Notes under the pieces: generated by a model | Database searches by the model: none | What the model was told of the DNA's origin: nothing | What the model saw: only the letters and a program-made list of their open reading frames with translations | Position numbers and translations under genes: made by a program | Part shown: piece by piece, positions 21,832 through 32,621 of the stretch | Numbering within the stretch: the stretch's first letter is position 1 | Layout: each line of letters opens with the position of its first letter | Assembly: GCF_019320115.1 (NCBI RefSeq) | Contig: NC_089594.1 | Location: 23,057,086 to 23,121,085 of the forward strand | Direction: 5' to 3' | From: Miscanthus floridulus | Taxonomy: Eukaryota > Streptophyta > Magnoliopsida > Poales > Poaceae | Length of the DNA: 64,000 nt

Positions 21832-21905
21832 TCCATTGTCGTCTAGTCCGGTTAGGATACCTGGCTTTCACCCAGGCGACCCGGGTTCAAATCCCGGCAA
21901 TGGAA
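21832..21905 (+). tRNA. trnE-UUC: tRNA-Glu (anticodon UUC)
   Basis: The acceptor stem tccattg pairs perfectly with caatgga (21898-21904), with discriminator A at 21905. The anticodon stem cctgg/ccagg encloses loop cTTTCac, giving anticodon TTC at 21867-21869, which reads GAA. The T arm ccggg-ttcaaat-cccgg is perfect and also supplies the B box. A T5 run follows at 21909, a pol III terminator. No intron. It appears nuclear and intact, with a D loop slightly longer than usual. Confidence 0.9.
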
Positions 21906-21916
21906 ATATTTTTGCC

Positions 21917-22125
21917 TCTTCCTTCCACGGTTTTTTTTTCCCATTCAACCTTTACCCCATTTTTTCCATTCACCTTCACGTTGCCCTCTCTTCCTTCCAC
22001 GATTTCTTTTCTTTTTAAATCACCTTTATCCTTTTTTTTCCATTCACCTTCACGTTGCCTCTTCCTTCCACGATTTCTTTCTTTTTTACAATCACCTTTA
22101 CCCTTTTTTTCCACGTTGGCGTAGT
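21917..22125. repeat. Pyrimidine-rich tandem repeat just after the tRNA
   Basis: About three units of roughly 71 bp, each with ttccttccacg, a poly-T run, caccttta and a further T run; the first two have ttccattcaccttcacgttgcc and the third a shortened end. Only low-complexity frames are present. Confidence 0.75.
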
Positions 22126-22548
22126 GAACATGATACATTTACTTAAGTGTTCTATTCACCTTTACCCTGCCCACGCTGGCACATTGGCGAGTTAGTAAAC
22201 ACGATACAATTACTTAAGTGATGAATCCTCGTGTGACCCCCTGTTTAAGCCCGATAGCCAAGATATATAAAATAGTTTGTCCGCACAATTCGGCTGCGCA
22301 TGCCACGGTCTCCCCTCGCCAGGCACACCTGCGCCTGCCTCACCAGCCCGATCGAGTCGGCCTCAAACCGGAGAAGAAAACCTATGGAGTGGCGATTTCA
22401 GTCACCTGAGATTCTAGGAGGTGTGCACATATAAATAAACAGTTTCTGGCCAAAGTATGATAGATACGTACCTTTTTTTCCAACCATCGAGCAACTAGCC
22501 AATGCAAAAGGTTCCACGGATTGATCCCACCTCCATCGCACTGCATTT
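22126..22548. other. Intergenic, no feature recognised
   Basis: A short echo of the preceding repeat (tcacctttaccctgcccacg) appears near 22150; otherwise I see nothing. Confidence 0.5.
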
Positions 22549-23913
22549 CTAGATGCACGCGTGCGGCAAGAACCACGTGGCCCTCGACCTAAGTACAGCC
22601 ACCTCAAACGGCACGAACTCCGTCCGTTCACCATCGCCGCCGCCGCCTCTTTCCTCCGCCCACAACCTCCGCCCGCCGTCCCAGAGCCGGACCCGGCCGG
22701 CCGTCGTCGTCCGGTCCCGCAGCCGCAGGTCGTACACGCCGCAGACGCGAAGACTCCACTTCCGCCCAAACCCCATGTACATCAGGTACCTGACGTTGCC
22801 GGCGGAGCCTCCGTCCTCCAGGTAGAACACGCGGCCCCCACGCACACGTCCGCGCCGGCGTACCTGTAACCCGACGCGCGGAGGGCCACGGAGCAGCTCC
22901 GGGTCATGAACAACGCCTGGTCCTCCAACGCGCCAGTCGACGTCACCTCCGACCACGCACACGTGTCGCCGTCGTCGTTGTTGAGTGCTCCGCCTGGAAC
23001 ACGATGAACGCCATCACCGGCTCATCGTTCACCGGCCATACCGGTCTCACGAAGACGGCATTGTCTTCCTGCACGATGCCACGAGCATCAGCAGCTTATA
23101 GAGGTACCGCCGCGTCGTGCGCCTCTGTTCCCCTGAGCCGCCGCCGCGAGGGACTGCTGCGGCTCCTCGTTCTGCGGCGCCTGCTGGATCAAGCACCTCT
23201 CGCGGGCCACCTTTATTCTTGGCCTGCTGCTCCCGCCGGCGTTGTAGTCGTCGTCGGTGGCGAGCTCAAACGCGAGCTTCCCGCGGTGCCGCAGTCGGAC
23301 CTGTCGTCGCGGCGAGTGTGCAGCGCCCACGACGCGCCGATCAACTGCAGTCTTGGGGTTCTCTCGCATGCTGGGCTTAAACAGCGCGGCGACAATAAGC
23401 CCGCTGCCCCGCCGAGATGACTTTGCGGAACGCGGAGCGGTTCCTGTACTGGGCGTATGGGTCGTCGCACCGTTCCTCCTCATGCGGGAACGGCAGGGAC
23501 GGCAGCTTCATCACGACGAAGCACGAGCGCGCCGGGTCGTCCATCTCGAGTAGGATCCACCCGCCGAAGGTGCTGTAGCAGCGGAGCGCGTAGCCGGGGC
23601 CCCACCGCCTGATGGCGTGCTGCTCACCGTCGCAGAGGCTCTGGAAGCGGTCGTCGTTGAAGCTGATCCACGGCAGCGGCGGCGGGAGCAGCGGGCGCTG
23701 CTGCTGCGCTGCGACGCGCCAGTGCCGGCAGACGGCGGCGAAGCGGACGCGGTCGGCGTGCGACGGCAGCCATCGGAGCACGACGCCGGCCAGCTCTGGT
23801 GGGAGGTCCGACGACCATGACGGCGTCGGCGGCGACGTGGCGCGTCGTCTGCTGCTGAAGCAGATGCCCATCACGACGCGATTACCCCTAGGATAAATGA
23901 AACAAACTAGCAT
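22549..23913 (-). pseudogene. F-box protein with DUF295-like C-terminal domain, frameshifted
   Basis: The 5' frame (23913-23377) has an N-terminal F-box, SDLPPELAGVVLRWLPS, followed by VRFAAVCRHWR, which would bind a SKP1-type adaptor in an SCF ubiquitin ligase. The downstream DUF295-like (beta-propeller-like) part is split over other frames. RGKLAFELATDDD lies in 23483-23088. ALEDQALFMTRSCSVALRASGYRY lies near 22940-22870 and VFYLEDGG then CGVYDL near 22830-22740, in different frames. At least two frameshifts therefore separate recognisable domain parts. No introns are seen, as is usual in this large grass family. A start at 23873 (MGICFSSRR) is as likely as 23913. Confidence 0.75.
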
Positions 23914-24033
23914 GCTAGTATATCATAATTTGCATGAATTTAAACTGATTTCTTCCTGTTTTCGCTCCGCTCGACTCGTTGAATTCGTTAGGGCTCCTAC
24001 TACTTTCCTTCGACCCGTTGTTTGACTGGGCAC

Positions 24034-24203
24034 CCAGGTTTTAAATAGCCGGCTAAACCATTTAGCTTTTTATGTCCGAAAACAGGCTATAGCTGGATAT
24101 AGCGGGTTATAGCGACAACTAAGGGCTAACTTATACATGAAAAAATTTAGCTAAATCTTTCGCAAACAAGTATAACCGTTATAGCCGTAGATTTAAAATC
24201 TCG
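24034..24203. mobile_element. hAT-like MITE (170 bp)
   Basis: Flanked by an 8-bp perfect target-site duplication ctgggcac (24026-24033 and 24204-24211). Terminal inverted repeats start ccaggttttaaatagcc and, from the other end, cgagattttaaatctac. The interior is rich in tagc/ctat motifs. It lies between the F-box pseudogene and the S40-like gene, about 190 bp upstream of the latter's putative TATA box. Confidence 0.8.
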
Positions 24204-24389
24204 CTGGGCACTGGGCAGTCCCGTAGGGCCTCTCTTGCCGACAACCCTGTGGGCCAAACCGTTTTCAGCCCATGCACCACCACAGTCCACAATACAGTTT
24301 TGGTCAAAAAGGCCGAAGCAGCCGCGGTACGAGAATTTGATTCCGCAGAAGGTAAAGGGCCAAGGTGCAAAACAGCGGAAAACAACTTG

Positions 24390-24398
24390 CCCTCCCTA
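24390..24398 (+). promoter_or_regulatory. Putative TATA box of the S40-like gene
   Basis: ccctataagc lies about 165 bases before the ATG at 24562, in an otherwise GC-rich leader. This placement is usual for a grass core promoter. It is inferred from sequence only. Confidence 0.45.
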
Positions 24399-24561
24399 TA
24401 AGCCCAAAGCACCCGGTCCGCCACGGCGCCCGCCTCCCCTCGCCGGTGTTGCGTGTCCCTCGCTCGCGCACGCCCAGCCCGCCTCCACCTCCCATGCCGG
24501 AGCGACGCCGCATCGCCGGAGATCCGCCGCACTGGTGATCCCCGGAGCAGAAGCAGACGCG

Positions 24562-25065
24562 ATGGACCGCCTCCTGCTGTCGTCCCGCCCACCCCTCCCG
24601 GTCCCGACCCACACCGCGACGGGCGCCGACGGCGACCTCCTCGAGCTCGACGTGCTCTGGCCGGCCATCCCGTCCGCGGTAGGGCTCGGACTCCTCGCCG
24701 CGCTGCCGGAGGACGAGGGCAAGAAGAAGAAGCGCGCCGTGGCCGGTGGCGGGGGCGGGGTCGGGGTCGGGGGCCCCGCCCGATCCGCCGCGCGCCCCGT
24801 CCCGGAGACCGCCGCGGCGGCGGCCGCGATGGCGAGGTCGGCACCGGTGCGGATACCGTCGGAGCCCGCGCGGAGGGGGAGGTGGGCCCACGCCGGCGGC
24901 AGCGCGGAGGACTCCGGGGAGGCCGTGGTGCCCCCGCACGAGATCGTCGCGCGCCGCGCGGCCGCGCACAGCTCGGTGCTGGAGGGCGCCGGGAGGACGC
25001 TCAAGGGCCGCGACCTCCGCCGCGTCCGCAACGCCGTCCTTCGCCGCACTGGCTTCCTCGACTGA
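24562..25065 (+). CDS. S40-like senescence regulator (DUF584 family)
   Basis: A single-exon, 167-residue, Arg/Ala-rich protein. The N-terminal part contains LELDVLWPAIPS. The middle holds ARSAPVRIPSEPARRG. The C-terminal half shows the family block VPPHEIVARRAA followed by SVLEGAGRTLKGRDLRRVR and a terminal RRTGFLD, the most diagnostic feature of the DUF584/S40 family. Members are small nuclear proteins linked to leaf senescence and stress; the biochemical role is not settled. The ATG at 24562 is chosen because the family homology starts there. The frame is open upstream to 24235, but that part is low-complexity and would include the leader. The frame appears intact. Confidence 0.9.
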   Translation: MDRLLLSSRPPLPVPTHTATGADGDLLELDVLWPAIPSAVGLGLLAALPEDEGKKKKRAVAGGGGGVGVGGPARSAARPVPETAAAAAAMARSAPVRIPSEPARRGRWAHAGGSAEDSGEAVVPPHEIVARRAAAHSSVLEGAGRTLKGRDLRRVRNAVLRRTGFLD

Positions 25066-28000
25066 GGCGGAGGCGAGTCGTCACGTCGCTTTCGTGATAA
25101 AGTTTTGCCCATTTTTTTTCCTTCGCGATTTTGTTTCCCGATGTGTTTGTGGTCCGGCTACTTTGTTTCCTTCCTTCCCCTGACGAGAGAGGGGTTGGAA
25201 AACATGAGGTGAGTTGAGGTGAACGAACGAGGACATGATTACCGTGTTGATCCATCACATATATATGAAAATTTTGGCCCTTATATTTGTTCCAATCCGT
25301 ATGCTGTGTGTTACAAGAAATTAATGATTACATGGGCTAAGAGAGGCGGTTTCTCATAAATGTTGCCCAGTTCTATGCTCGTCGTGTCTTGTTACTTGCA
25401 AATTATGTCTGAATGGATGCCAAAAACGCTAGTAGCTTAATATCTGTATTTCTTAACTGACCATTAATATCTGAAATTGTTGAATTTGGAAGGACACCAT
25501 TATTTGCTTCGTTAATCAATACGGGATTTTGTTTAGTTCCCTTATTCTGATAATAACCTTGTAATTAAAGTAGGTCTGTTTCTATAACCTGTTTCCATTC
25601 CTAGCTTTTGATGTTGAAAATTCAGCTGAATAATGGTAATTTGTACCTTGAGGTGCAAACTTTTTCCTTCCCCTGTTTTAGAGCATATCAAAATTGGCCA
25701 TGCGGTGCTAAGTGGTATGTCAGCTAGTTCCATTCAGTTTTATTCATGTTGAACGTAGTCACACTAAAAGCTGAAAATGAATGTGAATTTGGCTGCTAGC
25801 TTTGTTTTAGACTTCATTTGTTAAGCATTGGTCAAGTGTTCATATATAGGTTATAGATAAATAACTTCAAGGTGAAATGTGATGAATTGATGGAGATATA
25901 TTTAGCTCTTTTAGAAAAATCCTTATCTTAAAATTTCATAGAATAAGAATAATTGGTAGTCCTCAGCAATAGTTGGTGCAAGGTCAAAAAGATTAAGTTG
26001 ATAGTGAAAGAACGTTTGTTGATTGAGAAGGGTTCATACCCTCATTTTATCCCCAGCATCCATTGCCCTATAATGCCTTTATTCAGGTACAAGGACCACC
26101 ATTGTGCAACTCAGCAACTGTGGTGCTACTTATGAAATGGTCCCATAATTTAAACGCAGTGATGGATTGTTCAGAGATTCAAAGTGTGCAAAGTCCTTGG
26201 ATTATCTCAATCAAGATACAGCTAACATGCATTTGCTGTTGTGTCCTGTGTGATAAAGTTGTTTGCTTGGTACATTTCAAAACCTTATATGCCACTTAAT
26301 GATGATAGTACATTAACAAAAAGTTGCTTGTGTTAAGACTTAAGAATTCTTACTAGTGAGTACAATAGAGTTTGTTAGATTTCTGAAAATGACATGTTGC
26401 CACCAACAAATTATTGAGTGTTGCATGACTCACTTGTGCTGAGGCTCCTGAATAATATCTTATGTTATTGGGCAACACTGTAGCAGACAATTATTCCAAC
26501 ACAATGACAAAGTCATGCTGTAGCAGAAGACTATTCCAGCACAATGACAAAGTCATGCTATTGAAATTCAGTGAAATAAAATGGCCATCTTTAGTGAATA
26601 CAGAAATAAGCATATACAATCAACAACAGTATTGAAGATTAAAATCAACATCTATACTTGGTTGTCAGGCTTTTTTGCACTTGCTGCCTTCATGGGTGCA
26701 TTGCCAAATATATAATCTATCTGGAGTGGGTTCAATTGCATGTTCTTTTATGAATATACTTGACTGGGCATTTCAGTTCTCGGATATCATGATCACGAGA
26801 ACAGTATTGCAGAAAGCGACTCACCATTTAGATGCATTATTTTACTGCAATGTTAAGCTCATGCTTTGGTGGTTCATGGAATTGACGCCGACCTGAAAGT
26901 GGCACTGCCTTTATGCTTAAACATTCATAATACCTTTGCAAGATTTGGTCCACTGTTAATCTCCCTTTATTCAAGCCCGTCATGCAACTATGCTTATCAA
27001 TTTATTTGCCCTATTGGCTTTACATTATGAACCCAACTGTTCTGAATATGCAATGTATCTTCCATTCTGTACTGGGACGACGACCTCAAATTATTTGATG
27101 AGCATATGGGGTGTCCAGCTCATAGTTTTTATTTGAATTGGTCCAGCTCATCTCTTTGGTACAGAATAATAGCCTTGGATGCTTTCATCCTGTTATCATC
27201 AGAATTTAAAAGGCTCTGTATGTTGTATAGTGATGGAACTTTGGGGGGACCATGGCCCAGGCCCCAATGAAATGGTTTGCTCATGCAATCTCATAGATCT
27301 CCAACTTCCTAGTGTATTTCAGAGTTGTTTTTTCTTTGTTTCAATATGTGACGATCTCATCTTCATGTGTGGGAATATCTGCATGAGATATGCTGCTTCA
27401 TGACCATACACGCCCGTACCTTGGTGGTTGCAAACTTGCAATTCTGAGCCGTGTATGGCTCATGTTGTGCACACAACTGCTCAGCTTTCAAGTTTTTTTC
27501 CCATGTATTTTGTATTTGTAGTGAAGCTCCATTTACTGAACTTTTGTTGTACACTCGTATCAATTTCGGAATGAATGCTTTTGGAAGCGAAGAATGGAGG
27601 CCCACCTGGGAATTCCTTAATGCTGCACTCTTTGTTGGCCCAGACTTTCATGTGAGATCTGTGATTTGTGTGCCTGTCATGGAATCTTTCTGTTTGCCGG
27701 AGTTGTTGCTATCATGCTATAGACTTGATTGTGGTCCTCTGCTGAGGTGTTAGAAACGTCCTGCCATCTTGTGTTGCTGCAGGAATATTTCCTATAGTAG
27801 GAAGATATTGTTCATTTTTACATATCATGTGACTTCCTTGCAAACTCATGCACAGTTTGTAGATATCAAACTTTCAAGGGACGGATTTGGTTGGATGAGA
27901 AGCTTGTAATGCTCGTACTCGTTGGTCGTAATGTTTGCAGGAGAGCATGGGAACGCACAGTATACTGCATACGTTAGTTCAAAGAAGACGATGTGTTATT

Positions 28001-28469
28001 GAGCACATCCTTTTTCCAATTTAGGTTTAGGGCTCTTTTAGAACGGAGGAATTTCAACGAAATCATATGGAAACCTTACAAAATCAGTTTATTTTTTACA
28101 GAAAAGAGTAGAAAATAAAAGAGTGTCTGCATTCCAAAGGGAACCACTCAAACTTGGGCAGTAACTTGAAGACACTTGAACTTTTGAATGCTCCAAATCA
28201 AAATGCGAGGTACCACCGCAGATTGAAGAACTCACACTTACTCCGGCTAAATCACTGGGAAGTACAAATTCCCATGCTCAATTTTATCGCATGGAAGTGC
28301 AGAATTGCAGACTTCCTTGGTTATCTCATAGTTGGCCTTGGTTCCTTGGTTATCTCATAGTTGGTCTTGATTAAAGGAGATGTGCTCATATGCCTTCTTT
28401 CCAATTCCTTAGCTTTGGAATCCTAGCGCAGTTATTGCTGTGAGATAGCTTGTTTGAAGATATCTGGCC
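25066..28469. other. Long intergenic stretch without a supported gene
   Basis: AT-rich sequence with only short scattered frames. Two small tandem duplications are visible: about 40 bp at 26480-26559 (acaatgacaaagtcatgct in each unit) and about 26 bp at 28312-28362 (ccttggttatctcatagttgg in each unit). A long non-coding transcript cannot be ruled out. Confidence 0.6.
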
Positions 28470-28472
28470 TTA

Positions 28473-29206
28473 AGAGTATCTTCGGTAGTGCTATCTAAAA
28501 CATACGACCTATTTCTGTATTTGGGTAGCCACCCATTTTCCCATATTTTCCTTCCAACTCCGGCGGTACAACCTAAATCAGGCTACCCAATCTAATCCTG
28601 GTACAGAATGACACGTAGGTCCCACGTGTCATCTCCGATGTTCTTCTCGCTGGAGCACACCGCGCGTCTGGGAGGAGGCTGAGCGCCGGGCAGGCCGCGC
28701 GCCGGGAGCAGGGCCGCAGCGCTGGAGGCAGGGGCCACCGCGCCGGGACTAGGCCGCGAGCCGGAGGCAGCAGCCGCCGCGCCGGGACCAGGCCGCGTGC
28801 CGGAGGCAGGGGGCCGCGCGCCGGGGGCAGGGTAGCAACACCGGAGGCAGGGGCCGCCGCTCCGGACCAGGCCGCAGCGCCGGTGCAAGGCCGCGCCGGA
28901 GAGAGACGGTGGCGACCGGATCCGGCCTCGCCGGACTCGTGGACCACGACGGCTGCGGCGGAAGGGGCCGGCGAGGCTCCTGCTCGGGGCGACGCCGCCG
29001 GAAAGACAGCGCTCGACGAAGGGGAGGGGGAGAGAGGCGGGTGGGAGGAAAACAGGGTGGCAGATTTGTTGGTGGAACAGACGTAGGTAGTGCGAGGAGA
29101 AATTCATTGCCCAATAAATTTAGATGGCCTGCAGGAGTATATATTTTTTTTATCTCCACTATTCAAATATAGGATATGTAGTCTGTTTAGTAGCCTAGAA
29201 ATGCTC
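28473..29206. mobile_element. Harbinger-like element with a GC-rich repetitive interior
   Basis: Flanked by TTA at both ends (28470-28472, 29207-29209). The end sequences gagtatcttcggtag and ctagaaatgctc are imperfect inverted repeats resembling those of the MITE at 16171. Inside, 28660-28900 is a minisatellite-like array built on gccgcgc-gccggg-gcaggg units of roughly 35-45 bp. Frames on the minus strand are Arg/Ala/Pro-rich products of the array, not a recognised protein. A Pack-type element that captured a GC-rich fragment is possible. Confidence 0.5.
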
Positions 29207-29209
29207 TTA

Positions 29210-30552
29210 GGTAACCTACTTATCGTTGTTCATTTGCAATAAGCTGTAAGTAATAAAGAGCAGAGGTCAAAATCTATCCAGTTTTCACTTTGGAAGTAGC
29301 CAGCACGTACAACTCTCAAATGGGGAAGCATTGAAAGTGAAGAAGGCCCCCCTTACATTGAGTGTTGTAGCCCTGTTTGCTACAGTCACGCTGAACTTGC
29401 ATCCATCATGCAAAGATCTTGAAGCTGTTGGTGTACATTCAAGCAGTGAGGTATGCTCTCAAATTTGTAAATGATATCTCAGAAGAACTTGAAACACAAT
29501 TAATCTGAGTCCCTTATGTAGATGGTCACCGATGTCCGATGGCATGTAGCAAATTTATGTACCTCAGGTTTTTTATCATCACACTACAAGGAGTGGCCTT
29601 TTCTCAGAGTTTTGATTATTTTCCTATGACATCTCGTTCTGTGGAGACTTTCGTATTGGATGTAAGTTACAGTTTATCTTCCAAGATTTTAGTAGCCATG
29701 GGCAACCATTAATTTGATGTTGCCTTTTCATCTCTAGGTATCACGCTTACTCCTGGCCCAGACATCCAATTTTGAAGGCCTAGGTTGAGAACTTGAGATT
29801 GCTGTTTGGGCTGGGAGCTAGCGAGCTGCTTGGCAGGCCTCTAACCCAACAACCCCTCAATACGTAACTAAGGTAAGATGGTAGGCATAGTGAGAAAAAT
29901 ATTTTTTTCCTAATAAATCTATTGGTACTTACTTCATAAATATGGGCACCAATTTTATATAAATTTGATCGAATTAGATAATCTGACTTAGGCCAAATCT
30001 AGAACGACTTTCATTTTAGGATGGGAAGAGTATTTCATTTCTATCCCGTTCTTGGTTTGCAATTTATATGAATTCAATTGGAGAAGCTTTGGGTGCCCAA
30101 TCTTTTTTTTTTTTTTGAAAAACGGGTGCCCAATCACCCAGAGAGAAAAACTTGCATCCCTAGCTACGTTTTAGAAATCCAAATTTTAGCGCCTATATTT
30201 ACTTTACGTCAAAATGTGTTCGAGGTAGCCAGTCTGAAATTTGGTACTTTTATTTGACCAATTTTAGTTAATCTCTATTTAGTTGTATGCCAATTTGCAA
30301 CGGTAGTTGGTAGCCATGCTTTGTTACCACTTAACTAACTTTGGTGGCTAAAGTTAGTAAAAAACAACCCAACTTATAAAGTCATTCCGCTGCCCCGCGC
30401 GACCAACCTCACGCTACGGTGACGAGGAGCTAGCCATTGCAGATCTTCTTATCCTTGCGGCCTTCGAACCGTGATATTTGATGGGCCTACAAAAATATAT
30501 ATTTGTCTCTGTTTTTAAATACACCTAGAACACTCGTAACACAAGATATGCA
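29210..30552. other. Intergenic, nothing recognised
   Basis: AT-rich DNA without a supported gene. A poly-T run (about 30105-30115) lies beside a short direct repeat of gggtgcccaatc (about 30088 and 30124). Confidence 0.5.
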
Positions 30553-30842
30553 AGGCCAGTCTCTGTGGAAAGTTTGATGACATTGTTTTCAATATTACCA
30601 TACATAAAGATTATAGAATGGAATGAAACATGGATAAAGTACCCACCCTTAACGAAAAGTTCCATTCTAAGGTTTTATAGACATTTAATATTATGACAAA
30701 TAGAGAGTTGGTAATTGTGTCAAGAGAGTTTCATTCATGAAACTCATTTTCTTCTCTCCTTTCTAAAAGTATTGTCACATCATCAAAAGTGTTTGTGTGA
30801 CAGCTATTAAATGAAAATAAAACTACCACTGAAACTGGCCTT
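30553..30842. mobile_element. MITE with AAGGCCAGT termini
   Basis: Left end aaggccagtctctgtgg and right end cactgaaactggcctt are inverted repeats. The interior is AT-rich and contains a gagtttcattcatgaaactc foldback. The family is common in grasses; I cannot assign the superfamily with certainty. Confidence 0.6.
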
Positions 30843-30984
30843 AACTGATTGCACAACCAAACATGTGTGGTGGAAGCTCTAAAAATTTGTAACAACCAAT
30901 AATAAAAGCGTAAAATTGCAAAATCGGAGTTTGGCAAAATTTTGCCAAACAAAAAAACATAAACATGGGTATTTAAATACTAGT

Positions 30985-31720
30985 AACTGAAAGAGGAGGT
31001 GAGTCTTGAGAGCTCGAGGCATGGAAGGGCTAGCGTCCGGATGTACAGCCGTAGGACTCGCCCTGACTCTGCTCCCGCGCCTGTGCCCGCATCGCATCCC
31101 ACACTCCCCGTGCCCCGCATCACATCCCACGCAGCGCCTGCGCTCGAACGTAGCACCCTCAACGACCCCTGCTCCAACGCCAACGTCGAGGCGAGCTGGA
31201 GGGAAAGGAAGGAAGGGGAGGGAGAGGAGAGGAGAGGAGAGGGCGATGCGCGTCGCGTGAGGTAGGAGCCGAAGGCTTGCGGTAGGTCGCTGTCCACCAG
31301 CTACCGACGCCATTGCAACATGTACAACACCTGATCTACTTTAAAACATCCAAATGCAACACTGGCAACATACGTCTCGAGACAGATGAAACATTTGAAA
31401 CATGCGTCTGAAATACTTGCAAAACACCCAAAAACACATAAAAATCCATTGTAAAACATACGCAATATCCAGATAACACACTTGCAACATACATGTGAAA
31501 CATATGCAATATTCAGATAAACACACTTGCAACATACGTCTGGAAAAACAGATGAAACATTGGGAACATAAGCTTGTAACGTACGTGTACAACCATTGCA
31601 ACATCCTAATCTACTTTTTGCAACATCCATATGAAACATTTGCAAAAAAAAGCTATGAAATATCTGAAACACTTGAAACATAAGGCTTGCAACATACATA
31701 TTCACCTTTCTTCCGTACGA
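30985..31720. repeat. GC-rich block plus degenerate 'gCAACATa' repeat array
   Basis: 31000-31290 is GC-rich with open frames on both strands that I do not recognise. 31315-31705 is built from irregular units containing ttgcaacatacgt, cagataaacac and gaaacatttg, repeated about ten times. Frames here are Cys/Phe-rich on the minus strand only because of the repeat. Probably part of a DNA transposon. Confidence 0.5.
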
Positions 31721-32507
31721 TGCAGCGCAAAGCGGGGGAACGGCCGGTGGCCATCCGGCGACCGAGAATGGTGACGCGGCTTGACAGCGGCCAGCTATAC
31801 GCTTGTGCCTGGCCTAGGCCCAGCCGGCGACGGTGCGAGATGGAGGCGCTGTAGGGGATGGGAATGGCGACGCGGCGGAGCGGGGCAGGCGGACGACTGC
31901 AAGATGGACGAGGGCGGAATGGAAAGACGAGCGTAAAGTGGGAAAATTTGATTTTTTTTTTTTAAGCAGGGGGAGGGGGTGGTTCCGGACGGACGGACAC
32001 TGAGCATTATCACAAAAAGGATGGAAAGGAACCTCTGTGTCCCTCGCTAGGCTTATCCTCTCGCCGAACGGCCGACTGCGCGGGCACAACGGCGGCAAGG
32101 GACGGACGTGTCACTTAGTAACGCTATCAGCCAACGCAGTCGGACTAGGCCGTAACTACGCACGCAGATTCGGGAGCCACTTGGGTTAGCTTTCCAGGCC
32201 CAGAAGGCCACCCTGGGCCATCCGGTCCACACGAGGCAGCTCTTCGGGCCGCTGACATGTGGGCGCCCACCACCGCGATCCCATGCCCTCCTCATCCTTC
32301 TGGGTCTCGGTGGTGGACCGCCTGCGCCTGCAGCCCTGCTCCCTGCATACGCGCACGAGGAGGCAGAGCTAGGCACCCCACGTGTCCTCTGATCCTCTCC
32401 GTCCACGCGTACCCGCCCCGGCCACGTCCTGTGGCGCCCGCGACGTGGCGGCGCGGCACGGGCCAGCCAGACGCCGCGCGCCCCGGAGGGAGGAGTAGGA
32501 GTACTCG
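31721..32507. other. Upstream region of the bZIP gene
   Basis: GC-rich, with several cacgtg/cacgt-like cores (near 32380 and 32425) that could bind bZIP or bHLH factors. Overlapping ORFs on both strands are judged to be composition artefacts. Confidence 0.4.
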
Positions 32508-32514
32508 TATATAT
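32508..32514 (+). promoter_or_regulatory. Putative TATA box of the bZIP gene
   Basis: tatatat about 108 bases before the ATG at 32622. An ATG at 32518 starts an out-of-frame ORF reaching 32772, but it would lie upstream of a transcription start set by this TATA box. Confidence 0.5.
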
Positions 32515-32621
32515 CTGATGAGCGCGACCGCGACCGCGACCGCGACCCCTCCCGCCGCCGTACACGACTGGCACCATCACACCCACCGACCGTGCCCTTC
32601 TTCTGATGCTAGTAGGATCCC

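Noticed and set aside
24235..24561. Upstream extension of the S40-like protein
   Set aside because: The frame is open, but the sequence is low-complexity, precedes or overlaps the TATA box, and has no family homology.
31301..31705. Cys-rich secreted protein on the minus strand
   Set aside because: The Cys codons come from the repeated gcaacata unit; there is no signal peptide or start context.
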